Assembly: GCF_947500605.1 (NCBI RefSeq)
Contig: NZ_CANMSJ010000001.1
Span: 310,001-374,000 of the forward strand
DNA: 64,000 nucleotides
From: an uncultured Lacinutrix sp.
Lineage (GTDB): Bacteria > Bacteroidota > Bacteroidia > Flavobacteriales > Flavobacteriaceae
Reading direction: 5' to 3'
In this document: positions 55,626 through 64,000 of the stretch, in pieces
How the letters are laid out: each line of letters begins with the position of its first letter
How positions within the stretch are numbered: the first letter of the stretch is position 1
Position numbers and translations under genes: made by a program
Notes under the pieces: model-generated
The model's input: the letters and a program-made list of their open reading frames with translations, nothing else
The model's database searches: none
Told to the model about the DNA's origin: nothing

Positions 55626-56756
55626 ATGTACACAATTATAGGTGCTGGAATTGGTGGTTTAACCACTGCTGTAGTCTTCGAGAAACTAAACATCGACTAT
55701 CAATTATTCGAAAAAGCCAAAGGACCAAACGCACTAGGTGCAGGAATTTGGTTGGCACCAAACGCATTGCAAGTCTTAGAATTTGCAGGTGTTATAGATA
55801 AAATTTTTAAAGTGAGTAATGTTGTCGATCGCATTACATTATCTAATCAAAAACTAAAACCACTAGCCGATAGCAGCCAATTACCTGCAAAAGAAAAATA
55901 CGGTTTCTCTACAGTTGCCATTCATCGTGCAAAACTACAATTGGCTTTAATAGAAGCCATTCCAAAAGAGAAAATACATTGGAACAAAGCCTTTGCATCT
56001 TACAAGCAAGAAGATAATACGGTAACTGTAGCATTTCAAGATGGTACAACAAAACAAATCCAGTATCTTATTGGTGCGGATGGTATCGACTCGAAAGTAC
56101 GCGCACAACTATTCCCAAATTCGCAAATACGTTATTCTGGGCAAACCTGCTGGAGAGGTGTCATGAAAAGCGCTTTACCTTTAGAATATAAAGACAGAGG
56201 TATCGAAATGTGGGGAAAAGGTATCAGGTTTGGCTTGTCTCAACTGTCTGAAAATGAAACTTCATGGTTTGCAGTAAAAAATAGCGAAGCGTTTCAAAAA
56301 GACGATAGAGCTGTTTTAAAAAAGAAGCTACTCTCCTACTTTAAAGAATTTCATCCTTTGGTAAATGAACTCATTAGTAATACCGAAATCAACGACATAT
56401 TAAGAAACGATATCACCGATTTAAAACCTATAAAACACTGGCAAAAAGATAACGTTTGCCTTATTGGAGATGCAGCACATGCTACAACACCAAATATGGG
56501 ACAAGGTGGTGCTCAAGCCATAGAAGATGCTTATTATTTAGGAAAACTGATTGCTAAAAATCCAACCGAAAACAATTTTAAAGCCTTCGAAAACAAACGT
56601 TTTAAACGAGTAAATAACATCGTGAAGCAATCTTGGTTTACAGGAAAAATAGCCAACTTAAATACAGGTTATTCCGTGAGGAATACATTATTTAGTGCAC
56701 TTCCTAAAAAGCTAATAGACAAAAATATGTACTCTGTTTACGATTTAAAAGACTAA
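55626..56756 (+). CDS. FAD-dependent monooxygenase (PHBH-like group A)
   Basis: This is a 376-residue flavoprotein hydroxylase. The N-terminal dinucleotide-binding loop is GAGIGGLTTAVVF, the mid DG motif is YLIGADGIDSKVR, and the second FAD motif is LIGDAAHATTPNMGQGGAQAIEDA. The family includes aromatic hydroxylases and tetracycline-modifying enzymes (TetX-like); no substrate is assigned here. A tiny lipoprotein ORF and an AraC regulator follow on the same strand. Confidence 0.9.
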   Translation: MYTIIGAGIGGLTTAVVFEKLNIDYQLFEKAKGPNALGAGIWLAPNALQVLEFAGVIDKIFKVSNVVDRITLSNQKLKPLADSSQLPAKEKYGFSTVAIHRAKLQLALIEAIPKEKIHWNKAFASYKQEDNTVTVAFQDGTTKQIQYLIGADGIDSKVRAQLFPNSQIRYSGQTCWRGVMKSALPLEYKDRGIEMWGKGIRFGLSQLSENETSWFAVKNSEAFQKDDRAVLKKKLLSYFKEFHPLVNELISNTEINDILRNDITDLKPIKHWQKDNVCLIGDAAHATTPNMGQGGAQAIEDAYYLGKLIAKNPTENNFKAFENKRFKRVNNIVKQSWFTGKIANLNTGYSVRNTLFSALPKKLIDKNMYSVYDLKD

Positions 56757-56765
56757 TTTTTTTAT

Positions 56766-56837
56766 ATGAAATACACACTAGTCCTATTCGTCTCATTTAT
56801 TAGTTTTAGCTGTAATTCAAAAGATAAAACAAAATAA
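56766..56837 (+). CDS. Tiny lipoprotein-like ORF (23 residues)
   Basis: It runs ATG to TAA, and the next gene's ATG at 56838 follows with no gap. The peptide is a complete lipoprotein signal (MKYTLVLFVSFISFSC) plus seven residues. It may be a micro-lipoprotein or the truncated start of a longer lost gene. It is too short for the ORF track. Confidence 0.4.
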   Translation: MKYTLVLFVSFISFSCNSKDKTK

Positions 56838-57677
56838 ATGGCAATAGAAAACATACCCGAACTCTACATTAAGGACAAAACAGAAAGTCCTGATTTATTT
56901 GTTTACGACTTTAAAATGACCACAGATGTTGTTAAAAGTAAGGTGAATTTAGGCATGAATATGTTTAGTTTTCTTCAAGTAGGTAAAAAACAAGTGCATT
57001 TTGCAGGAACATCGGTTGCAGTAAATAAAGACCAATCATTATTACTAAAAAAAGGAAATTGGCTTTGGACAGAATTATTAGACACAGAAGCTATTTATTA
57101 CTGTAAACTCTTTTTCTTTTCTGAAGAAAAACTAACCGATTTTTTAAGCAAATACACAAACGACGTTAAACCGTATAAAGAAGATGTACCTTATTTTGTA
57201 ATTGAAAACGATGCATATATTGCTTCTTTTATTAGTTCGTTAGCGTCAAATACATTCGAAAATCACAATTTTAGTGATGCATTATTAGCTTTAAAATTTG
57301 AAGAAATTTTATTATACTTATTAAATAAATATGGTGATACCTTCGAGTATTACTTACATTCTTTAATTTCTAAAGACGTTTCACCATTTAAAAACATAGT
57401 AGAAAACAATGTGCATTCTAATTTAAAGTTAGAAGAAATTGCCTTTCTCTGCAATATGAGTTTATCTACTTTTAAACGTCATTTTACAAACGAATACAAC
57501 CAAGCACCAGGAAAATGGTTGCAAGATAAACGCCTACAAAAAGCTAAAGAATTGTTACAAGGCGGAGAATTAAAAGCATCTGATATTTACTTAGAAATTG
57601 GCTATAACAACCTGTCTAACTTTAGCGTAGCCTTTAAAAACAAGTTCGGAATTAGCCCAACAGATATTTCAAATTAG
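56838..57677 (+). CDS. AraC-family transcriptional regulator
   Basis: This is a 279-residue regulator with a C-terminal double helix-turn-helix (about 180-277): LEEIAFLCNMSLSTFKRHFTNEYNQAPGKWLQDKRLQKAKELL and DIYLEIGYNNLSNFSVAFKNKFGISP. The N-terminal ligand domain is of the sensor type without a clear family. It precedes an aldehyde dehydrogenase by 210 bases and probably controls it, with an inverted repeat at 57772 as the likely site. Confidence 0.9.
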   Translation: MAIENIPELYIKDKTESPDLFVYDFKMTTDVVKSKVNLGMNMFSFLQVGKKQVHFAGTSVAVNKDQSLLLKKGNWLWTELLDTEAIYYCKLFFFSEEKLTDFLSKYTNDVKPYKEDVPYFVIENDAYIASFISSLASNTFENHNFSDALLALKFEEILLYLLNKYGDTFEYYLHSLISKDVSPFKNIVENNVHSNLKLEEIAFLCNMSLSTFKRHFTNEYNQAPGKWLQDKRLQKAKELLQGGELKASDIYLEIGYNNLSNFSVAFKNKFGISPTDISN

Positions 57678-57771
57678 ACATAAAATATTTAATTAACTGA
57701 TTTACAGCTATATATTGTAAATTAAAGATGTTTTTTTTTCAAAACTAAAAACATTGACCTTTTTTCATAAG

Positions 57772-57791
57772 TTATTGAGCCGTTTCAATAA
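57772..57791 (+). promoter_or_regulatory. Inverted repeat upstream of the aldehyde dehydrogenase promoter
   Basis: TTATTGA and TCAATAA are perfect complements separated by six bases, at roughly the -33 side of the -7 box at 57814. This is a candidate binding site for the neighbouring AraC regulator. Confidence 0.35.
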
Positions 57792-57813
57792 ATAGAAAGG
57801 TAATAACCCAACA

Positions 57814-57821
57814 TACATTTG
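57814..57821 (+). promoter_or_regulatory. Bacteroidota -7 box (TACATTTG) for the aldehyde dehydrogenase
   Basis: It is a perfect TAnnTTTG, 67 bases before the ATG at 57888, with no good -33 element, which fits activator-dependent transcription. Confidence 0.55.
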
Positions 57822-57887
57822 TACCATAATTAAACAACGCTTGTTTTTGCAAGCACTATTTAAGAATTAAAATTAAAAATTATAATT

Positions 57888-59390
57888 ATGGCAAATGTAA
57901 CAAAACCAGTATTTAAAGAAAGATACGGTAACTTTATTGGCGGTAAATTCGTGGAACCTGTAAAAGGTCAATATTTCGATAACGTTTCTCCAGTAGATGG
58001 TAAAGTATTTACGCAAGCAGCACGCTCAACACAAGAAGATATAGATTTAGCGCTAGATGCAGCACACGAAGCGTTTCCTTCTTGGAGTACATCTTCAGCA
58101 ACAGAACGTAGTAATGCGTTATTGAAAATTGCACAAGTAATGGAAGATAACTTCGAGTACTTAGCAACTTTAGAAACTATCGATAACGGAAAACCAATTC
58201 GCGAATCTCGTGCAGCAGATATCCCTTATTGTATCGATCACTTTCGCTATTTCGCAGGTGTAATTCGTGCAGACGAAGGTAGTATTTCAGAACACGACAA
58301 AAACACTGTAAGCATTGTATTACACGAGCCTGTTGGTGTTGTTGGAGAAATTATTCCTTGGAATTTTCCAATGTTAATGTTAGCATGGAAAATTGCTCCA
58401 GCTTTAGCCGCAGGTTGTACAGCTGTTGTAAAACCAGCAGAGCAAACACCTACTAGTGTTATTGCATTAATGGAACTTATTGGTGATATTTTACCAGCAG
58501 GTGTATTAAACATTGTAACTGGTTTTGGTACGGAAGCAGGTGCAGCTTTAGCAACATCTAAGCGTATTGCAAAACTATCTTTTACAGGTTCTACAGAAAC
58601 GGGACGCAAAGTTTTACACAATGCTGCCGAAAACATTATTCCTGTAACTATGGAATTAGGAGGTAAATCTCCAAACGTATTTTTTCCATCTGTGGCAGAT
58701 CATGACGACGATTTCTTTAGTAAAGCTATTGAAGGTGCATTAATGTTCTCTTTAAATCAAGGTGAAATTTGTACTGCTCCATCACGTATTTTAGTGCATG
58801 AGGATATTGCAGATCTTTTTATCGAAAAAATGAAAGTGCGTTTAAAAGCAATTAAAACAGGAAACCCATTAGATCCAGAAACAATGATTGGTTCTCAAGT
58901 TTCTAAGCCACAATACGACAAAATTCTTGACTATATTAAAATAGGAAAAGATGAAGGTGCAGAAGTTGTTGCTGGTGGTGATGCTGGTAATTATGAAGGT
59001 GAACTTTCTGAAGGATACTACATCCAACCTACAGTTTTAAAAGGAAATAATAAGATGCGTATTTTCCAAGAAGAAATTTTTGGCCCAGTTGTAGCATTAA
59101 CAACATTTAGTTCTACCGAAGAAGCTATTGCTATTGCAAACGATACGCCTTACGGTTTAGGTGCTGGTGTTTGGTCTAGAGATGCGCACGAATTATTCCA
59201 AGTACCTCGTGCTATACAAGCTGGTAGAGTTTGGGTAAACCAATACCATACTTATCCTGCACACGCTCCTTTTGGTGGTGTTAAAGAATCTGGATTTGGT
59301 CGTGAAAACCATAAAATGGCTTTAGATCATTACCGTGTTGTAAAAAACATGTTAATTTCTTACGACAAGAAACCTATGGGATTCTTTTAA
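57888..59390 (+). CDS. NAD(P)-dependent aldehyde dehydrogenase (ExaC/AldA type)
   Basis: This is a 500-residue enzyme oxidising aldehydes to acids. The NAD-binding loop SFTGSTETGRKV, the catalytic Glu in MELGGKSPNVFF and the nucleophile Cys in NQGEICTAPSR are intact, with EEIFGPVV later. The length is typical of class 1/2-like ALDHs. The adjacent AraC regulator, a TACATTTG promoter and a strong terminator make a regulated single-gene unit. The preferred substrate is unknown. Confidence 0.95.
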   Translation: MANVTKPVFKERYGNFIGGKFVEPVKGQYFDNVSPVDGKVFTQAARSTQEDIDLALDAAHEAFPSWSTSSATERSNALLKIAQVMEDNFEYLATLETIDNGKPIRESRAADIPYCIDHFRYFAGVIRADEGSISEHDKNTVSIVLHEPVGVVGEIIPWNFPMLMLAWKIAPALAAGCTAVVKPAEQTPTSVIALMELIGDILPAGVLNIVTGFGTEAGAALATSKRIAKLSFTGSTETGRKVLHNAAENIIPVTMELGGKSPNVFFPSVADHDDDFFSKAIEGALMFSLNQGEICTAPSRILVHEDIADLFIEKMKVRLKAIKTGNPLDPETMIGSQVSKPQYDKILDYIKIGKDEGAEVVAGGDAGNYEGELSEGYYIQPTVLKGNNKMRIFQEEIFGPVVALTTFSSTEEAIAIANDTPYGLGAGVWSRDAHELFQVPRAIQAGRVWVNQYHTYPAHAPFGGVKESGFGRENHKMALDHYRVVKNMLISYDKKPMGFF

Positions 59391-59414
59391 TTAAAACACA
59401 TTAAATTAAGTAAT

Positions 59415-59450
59415 AATAAAGCCTTGGATAATCCAAGGCTTTATTTTGTT
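59415..59450. terminator. Terminator after the aldehyde dehydrogenase
   Basis: The 13-bp stem AATAAAGCCTTGG/CCAAGGCTTTATT with loop ATAAT is followed by a T-rich stretch. Confidence 0.85.
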
Positions 59451-59521
59451 TATTAAATAGCACATTAACAAAAGAAGAAAACTAGCAGCACCACTACTCC
59501 AATATAAAAAACAAAAACCAC

Positions 59522-59529
59522 TATTTTTG
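59522..59529 (+). promoter_or_regulatory. Bacteroidota -7 box (TATTTTTG) for the NUDIX gene
   Basis: It is a perfect TAnnTTTG, 28 bases before the ATG at 59550. The earlier ATG at 59541 reads into a stop after one codon. Confidence 0.55.
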
Positions 59530-59549
59530 CGCAAAATTAAATGCTCTAA

Positions 59550-60080
59550 ATGCAGAATTTAAAAACACACTATCATCCAGAGGTTATAGACCTCGAAAAC
59601 AAATCTGTCTTTACAAGGTTAGCCACAAGAAGTATTGTTGTTAATGGCGATTCTATTTTACTACTTTACACTAAAAGATATGAAGATTATAGTCTGCCTG
59701 GAGGTGGTTTAGATCTAGACGAAGATAAAATAGAAGGCATGAAAAGAGAGCTTAACGAAGAAACTGGAGCCCAAAACATTAGAAACATTAAGCCTTTTGG
59801 TATTTACGAAGAATACAGACCTTGGTACAAACCAGATTTCGATGTACAACACATGATTTCCTATTGCTACACCTGCGATATTAACACACAACTTGGCAAT
59901 ACAAGTTTAGAAGCCTACGAAACAAATAATGGCATGAAAGCAGTTTGGGTTAATATACACACAGCAATTGCTCATAATATTAAAATAATGGCTACAAGCG
60001 ATAAAAAAGGCATTTCTATAGAACGAGAAACCTTTTTATTACAACAAATAGCCAAAAGCAAGACACTCAGTATTATTTAA
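59550..60080 (+). CDS. NUDIX hydrolase
   Basis: This is a 176-residue pyrophosphohydrolase. The Nudix box GGLDLDEDKIEGMKRELNEE, followed by TGA, fits G-x5-E-x7-REUxEExGU exactly. The substrate, a nucleoside diphosphate derivative, is not determined. It is followed by a terminator hairpin and then truA. Confidence 0.92.
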   Translation: MQNLKTHYHPEVIDLENKSVFTRLATRSIVVNGDSILLLYTKRYEDYSLPGGGLDLDEDKIEGMKRELNEETGAQNIRNIKPFGIYEEYRPWYKPDFDVQHMISYCYTCDINTQLGNTSLEAYETNNGMKAVWVNIHTAIAHNIKIMATSDKKGISIERETFLLQQIAKSKTLSII

Positions 60081-60086
60081 TACACC

Positions 60087-60118
60087 AAAAGCATAAATTA
60101 AACGGTTTATGCTTTTTT
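60087..60118 (+). terminator. Terminator after the NUDIX gene
   Basis: The stem AAAAGCATAAA/TTTATGCTTTT with an eight-base loop is followed by a T tract. Confidence 0.8.
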
Positions 60119-60215
60119 TATGCCATAACCACGTTTAAAACATATAACAACTATCCTATTTATTTGGGCTGTAACCATTTTACAATACTTAGTTTTACTG
60201 TTTCTAATACAACAC

Positions 60216-61010
60216 ATGCGATATTTTATACATTTAGGCTTTAATGGTAACGATTATAGTGGATGGCAAAAACAAAAAGCCACTACAAATACGGTACAAG
60301 AAGTGATAGAAAATACACTTTCTCAAATATTTAAAAAAAATATTAGCGTTTATGGTTGTGGCAGAACAGATGCAGGCGTTCATGCAAGTCAATATGTAAT
60401 TCAAATTAATTTAGACGAAGCACCAACATTCGATTTAAAATTCCGGATGAATAAAAACCTACCCAACAGCATCGCAGTATTTGAAATTATAGAAGTTACC
60501 GTAGAGCAACATTGCCGTTACCACGCAACAGCGCGTTCTTACGACTATTTTATACATTGGCACAAAAACCCAATACTCCATAACAAAAGCTCCTTTTACC
60601 AAGATTATAAGTTAGATTTCGAGGTGATGAAACAAGCCACTGCGCTTATTCGTGAAACCAAAAACTTTAAAGCCTTTTGCAAACAACCCGATTTATACCA
60701 TAATACCTATTGTAACATTACCGACTGCCAACTCTATATTAACGAAGCACAAGGCAGAATGCGTTTTACAATAACCAGTAACCGTTTTCTTCGCGGCATG
60801 ATTAGAATTTGCGTCTTTTATCTGCTAGAAGTTGGTCGTGGTAAAATAACTTTAGACACGTTTAAACAAATTTTAAACCAGGAAAAAGAGTTAAAAATAA
60901 CCTATGCTGCACATCCAAATGGTCTTTTTTTAAGTAAGATTGAATATCCCTTTTTAAAACTAGACGATACTCATAATTTGGTAAAGATGCTTAGTTTTGG
61001 TTTGGAGTAA
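60216..61010 (+). CDS. truA: tRNA pseudouridine(38-40) synthase TruA
   Basis: This is a 264-residue enzyme modifying the anticodon arm. The catalytic motif GCGRTDAGVHASQYVIQI contains the nucleophilic Asp. The N-terminal HLGFNGNDYSGWQKQ and the C-terminal FLRGMIRICVFYLLEVGRGKI are family-typical; length is normal. The C-terminal segment HPNGLFLSKIEYP also fits. Confidence 0.95.
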   Translation: MRYFIHLGFNGNDYSGWQKQKATTNTVQEVIENTLSQIFKKNISVYGCGRTDAGVHASQYVIQINLDEAPTFDLKFRMNKNLPNSIAVFEIIEVTVEQHCRYHATARSYDYFIHWHKNPILHNKSSFYQDYKLDFEVMKQATALIRETKNFKAFCKQPDLYHNTYCNITDCQLYINEAQGRMRFTITSNRFLRGMIRICVFYLLEVGRGKITLDTFKQILNQEKELKITYAAHPNGLFLSKIEYPFLKLDDTHNLVKMLSFGLE

Positions 61011-61074
61011 TTGTTTGTGTTTAAAAGCTTTATTTATATTTGGTTTTGAAGTTAATAGTGAGTCGACAAATGCA

Positions 61075-61088
61075 TTAACATGTGTTAA
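61075..61088. repeat. 14-bp palindrome TTAACATGTGTTAA
   Basis: It is a perfect palindrome in the spacer between truA and the large PIN-domain gene. It may be a regulator site for the latter; nothing else supports this. Confidence 0.35.
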
Positions 61089-61239
61089 TAAACTGTTGAA
61101 ATGTTTGCTATCTAAAAGAAATATTCAGATTTTAAAATATTAACTTCGTTTGATGATTTTTATAAAAAAGGAATGTTGTTTATCAATGGTATATGCCGTA
61201 TTTAATAAATATAAACAGTAGGGATAATCAAGATTGAGC

Positions 61240-64000
61240 ATGAAAAACATACTAATTGATACATGTAGTTGGATAAATTTGTTGAGTGAAGATTTTAATA
61301 AATTATTACCACACTTAGAGTTTTGGAAAAACAATAATTGTATTAGAATTATAAGTCATGAAAAAATAATTGAAGAATGGAATTTTCATAAAGATAGACA
61401 CAAAAAAAGATTAGCAGACTCATTAAATACAAAATACAATCATACTAGAGCGGTTGCTAAAAAAGAAAGAATCTCTATTCTTGAAACATTAAGCCCTAAT
61501 TTAGATGAAATTGAGAATCAGATAAAATTAATAGATGATTTATTAATTGACTCAAAGATATTAAAAACTTCAGATGAGATTAAGGTGTTTTGTGCAGATT
61601 GGCAAATATCAAAAAAAGCACCATTTCATGATAAAGTAGATAGTATGAAAGACGCTTACATAATTTTTTCTGCTTTAAATCACTTCACCGATGTTAACGA
61701 AGAATTTATTTTTATATCAGATAATAAAAATGATTTTGGTTCTAAAACCAATCCAAACTCTGAAATACATCCAGAGATTCTTGAAAACTATTCAGAAGTT
61801 AACTTGCGTTATTTTAAAGATATCGGCAAAGCTATTAACACCTTAAGACAAGAATTACCAATTTCTTTATTACCTGAAGAAATAAATAGCACTAGTATAA
61901 CTAGTATAGAAAACGAAGTAGTTATCGATAAAACAAAACCTATATTAGAACAAGTCTATGATTATATATCAATAAGACACAAAGAAATCAAGTTTTATCC
62001 AATTTCACTTTTTATAAATAATTATCCTTTTAAAATAGACTCAACTAACTATTATTCTACTTTTAATTTAAGCACTGACAATGAAGAATTAATTGAATTA
62101 TTTCAATCTGTTCATATATCAGAAGATAATAAAATTAGTATTATTGATGAGAAATTTTACTATGGTGTTGAGAATTATAAAACAAAAATTAAAACTGTTT
62201 TATTGGGACTGTCTAACAATTTGATATTTAATATTTCCAGTGATGAATCAAGAGAACGAATATCAATAAGATATTCTGAGGCTAAAAACTGTGAATGTCC
62301 AAAATGTAGTTTCAAAAAGTTTAAATTTTATGAATGTTTTGAAAATTTAGATTCATATACAGATAGTATTGAGGACTTGCAAGAAAGTAGTTATTTAAAT
62401 TATAAGATTGGAAATTATTTATTAGCAATAGAAAAGCAAAAAAAAGTATTAATAGAGTATAAAAAAAAACAATTAAATACTTCCTTTTTTATTGCTCAAT
62501 TCAATTTGTCAAAACTATTAATTTTTGCCAGAAACAGTTATTTCGGAGATAATTCAAAAAATGAATTATTAGAAGAATTAAAAACAATTGATTTAGATTA
62601 TGAAGAAACAAATCTATCTTCAAAAGAAAATAAAAAAATAATTAAGTATATTAATGATAGCACTTTCTATAATGATGCTAGAAATAAAATACATGAAACC
62701 TCTCATAAATTAATTGACCAATATTACAGCTCTTTAAATGGAGGTTTAAGTTTAAATAATCATGTTTGGATATTAATAAATGAATTTGCAAAACTTGAAA
62801 TATTTTTATCTAAAAATTATATTGTTTATGATAAATTTAAAGAGTTTCAGGATGTTTTTTCAATCTTTATTGAAGGATTATTTGCTTCACATGCAGTTTC
62901 AGAAAGTCATGAAAATAGTCGCTTAGATAGTTTTGATGATTGGTTAATTATAAATTTACTTCAATATGGGAATTCCGAAATTATTAACAAGTCATATAGA
63001 AGATATAAACTAAAAAAAATTAATTATAAAAAAACCTCTTTAAATGGAGATTCGTTTGAAGAACTTATAGATAACTTCTTTAATAACAATAGTCTTAAGA
63101 AATCTCTTAATGAAAACTGTGAGAGAGATAACCGTAGATTCTGGGAACATTATAATAGAGTTTTCAAAAACATATTAGCCTTAGTATCTATTTCTAATTT
63201 TGAAAAAGAATTTATTAATTCATTTTCAAAACAACTTGTTAATTATTTAGAAAATGAACCGTTTATTCAGAGGCAGAGTATTAAGGAAATAAGTGTATTT
63301 TTATATCGTTGTGGTAAACAAATAGATAGCGAATTGATTTATAGGTTTTTTGATTTAGGAATAAATAATTCTTTCTATCATGATTCGAATTTTTATGAGT
63401 CAATATTAAGTACTTTAGATAGAGAAAATAAACATTTAAATATAACAGTAAAGCAATTTGAAACAATAAAAAGTATTTCTTTTAACGAGTGTACTTTTTG
63501 TAGCCGTAGACATGAAAACACATTAATTATTCCACTTTACAGGATAATTGATAATTTGGATTTCAAAAAAGAGATAGTTAGTATGATTCAAGCAAAACTT
63601 AAGGGAAGTTTTTCTTTTGACTTGTTTTACGAAGCTAGTATACTGGAATTAATACCTCTTAATAACGAAATGTTAATCAAAGCAATAGAAGTGTCAATAC
63701 CGAGAAGTCGCTTGGCATCATCTAATAGTCTTTTTTCTAATGTAGATGATAATCGATTTGTTAAATTAAATTCCATATTAAACTTATGCTTTAAATTTAA
63801 TATTGATACAACAACAGAACAATTTACTCCTTTACGAAAACTTGATTCTTATTATGATTGGTTGTTAGATATGGATAATTTTAATTATGATCTATTTAAA
63901 GCTAAATGGATTGGAGAATATTCTACTAGATTTTACTATGAAAAAATTTACAATAATAAGATAGTAAAGGAGAAATTAGATAGCATTATCAAATATAATT
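61240..64000 (+). CDS. Very large PIN-domain protein (3' partial, missed by ORF track)
   Basis: The frame is open from the ATG at 61240 to the window edge: 920 codons, no stop, checked line by line. The first about 180 residues form a PIN-like nuclease domain: NILIDTCSWINLL with the first Asp, an acidic helix start DAYIIFSALNHF, and FIFISDNKNDFGS with the last Asp, similar to the DUF4935/PIN_8 pattern. A long, mostly helical and charged remainder follows, with cysteine-rich spots CECPKC (about 351-356) and CTFC-SRRH (about 751-758) that could bind zinc. The gene is AT-rich and at the edge, like the NACHT-TOPRIM gene at the other end. RNase-based defence is plausible but inferred. Confidence 0.8.
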   Translation, partial: MKNILIDTCSWINLLSEDFNKLLPHLEFWKNNNCIRIISHEKIIEEWNFHKDRHKKRLADSLNTKYNHTRAVAKKERISILETLSPNLDEIENQIKLIDDLLIDSKILKTSDEIKVFCADWQISKKAPFHDKVDSMKDAYIIFSALNHFTDVNEEFIFISDNKNDFGSKTNPNSEIHPEILENYSEVNLRYFKDIGKAINTLRQELPISLLPEEINSTSITSIENEVVIDKTKPILEQVYDYISIRHKEIKFYPISLFINNYPFKIDSTNYYSTFNLSTDNEELIELFQSVHISEDNKISIIDEKFYYGVENYKTKIKTVLLGLSNNLIFNISSDESRERISIRYSEAKNCECPKCSFKKFKFYECFENLDSYTDSIEDLQESSYLNYKIGNYLLAIEKQKKVLIEYKKKQLNTSFFIAQFNLSKLLIFARNSYFGDNSKNELLEELKTIDLDYEETNLSSKENKKIIKYINDSTFYNDARNKIHETSHKLIDQYYSSLNGGLSLNNHVWILINEFAKLEIFLSKNYIVYDKFKEFQDVFSIFIEGLFASHAVSESHENSRLDSFDDWLIINLLQYGNSEIINKSYRRYKLKKINYKKTSLNGDSFEELIDNFFNNNSLKKSLNENCERDNRRFWEHYNRVFKNILALVSISNFEKEFINSFSKQLVNYLENEPFIQRQSIKEISVFLYRCGKQIDSELIYRFFDLGINNSFYHDSNFYESILSTLDRENKHLNITVKQFETIKSISFNECTFCSRRHENTLIIPLYRIIDNLDFKKEIVSMIQAKLKGSFSFDLFYEASILELIPLNNEMLIKAIEVSIPRSRLASSNSLFSNVDDNRFVKLNSILNLCFKFNIDTTTEQFTPLRKLDSYYDWLLDMDNFNYDLFKAKWIGEYSTRFYYEKIYNNKIVKEKLDSIIKYN

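Noticed and set aside
61140-61334. 64-codon minus-strand ORF overlapping the PIN gene start
   Set aside because: It is a shadow across the start of the larger plus-strand frame and has no family features.

Overview
The window looks like the chromosome of a marine member of the Flavobacteriaceae (Bacteroidota). The DNA is AT-rich, many genes are preceded by the Bacteroidota-type -7 box TAnnTTTG with no Shine-Dalgarno sequence, and the gene families fit (LytS/LytTR pairs, S74-type tail-fibre proteins, DUF6515, DUF6642, a fused E1 alpha/beta keto-acid dehydrogenase). This is inferred from content only; no species is assigned. No rRNA, tRNA, CRISPR array, insertion sequence or integrase was recognised.

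Layout. 1-2317: a large AT-rich gene, cut by the left edge, coding a NACHT NTPase with a C-terminal TOPRIM domain (defence-like). 2592-4826: an Old Yellow Enzyme and a zinc alcohol dehydrogenase. 4890-6361: an NhaC-family transporter on the minus strand, preceded by a promoter and a compact SAM-I-like leader RNA. 6610-17110: a ten-gene plus-strand run of TolC, MacA-type adaptor, MacB-type ATPase and permease, two YHYH proteins, a LytS-type kinase, a PEBP-like lipoprotein, a beta-rich lipoprotein and a LytTR regulator. 17247-21722: an EF-hand lipoprotein, a DUF6515 protein, a large S74 fibre protein and a DUF6642-like protein. 22228-25737: a membrane-anchored nSTAND3-type NTPase flanked by diverged direct repeats and a 22-bp exact repeat.

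26684-38848 is mostly housekeeping: dipeptidase-like enzyme, ribosome hibernation factor, RlmI-like methyltransferase, two helicases, DUF1853, topoisomerase III, pseudouridine synthase and an MscS channel. 38952-44047 is a TetR-controlled type-I-secretion-like operon (ABC protein, HlyD, TolC); its ABC protein has degenerate ATPase motifs. 44117-61010 returns to core metabolism and small enzymes: cold-shock protein, keto-acid dehydrogenase E1, dioxygenase, SUI1 factor, DUF1835, nucleoside phosphorylase, uracil-DNA glycosylase, YfcC carrier, FAD monooxygenase, AraC regulator with aldehyde dehydrogenase, NUDIX and TruA. 61240 to the right edge is a very large PIN-domain gene that the ORF track misses because it has no stop inside the window.

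The strongest leads are the reduced SAM-I-like leader, the STAND gene bracketed by repeats, the two large defence-like genes at the window edges, the YHYH/LytS/LytTR/efflux cluster, and two small ORFs separated by an ATCA microsatellite at about 45.6-45.9 kb. Several intergenic spaces hold decayed palindromic repeats. All functions are read from motifs by eye; no database search was run.
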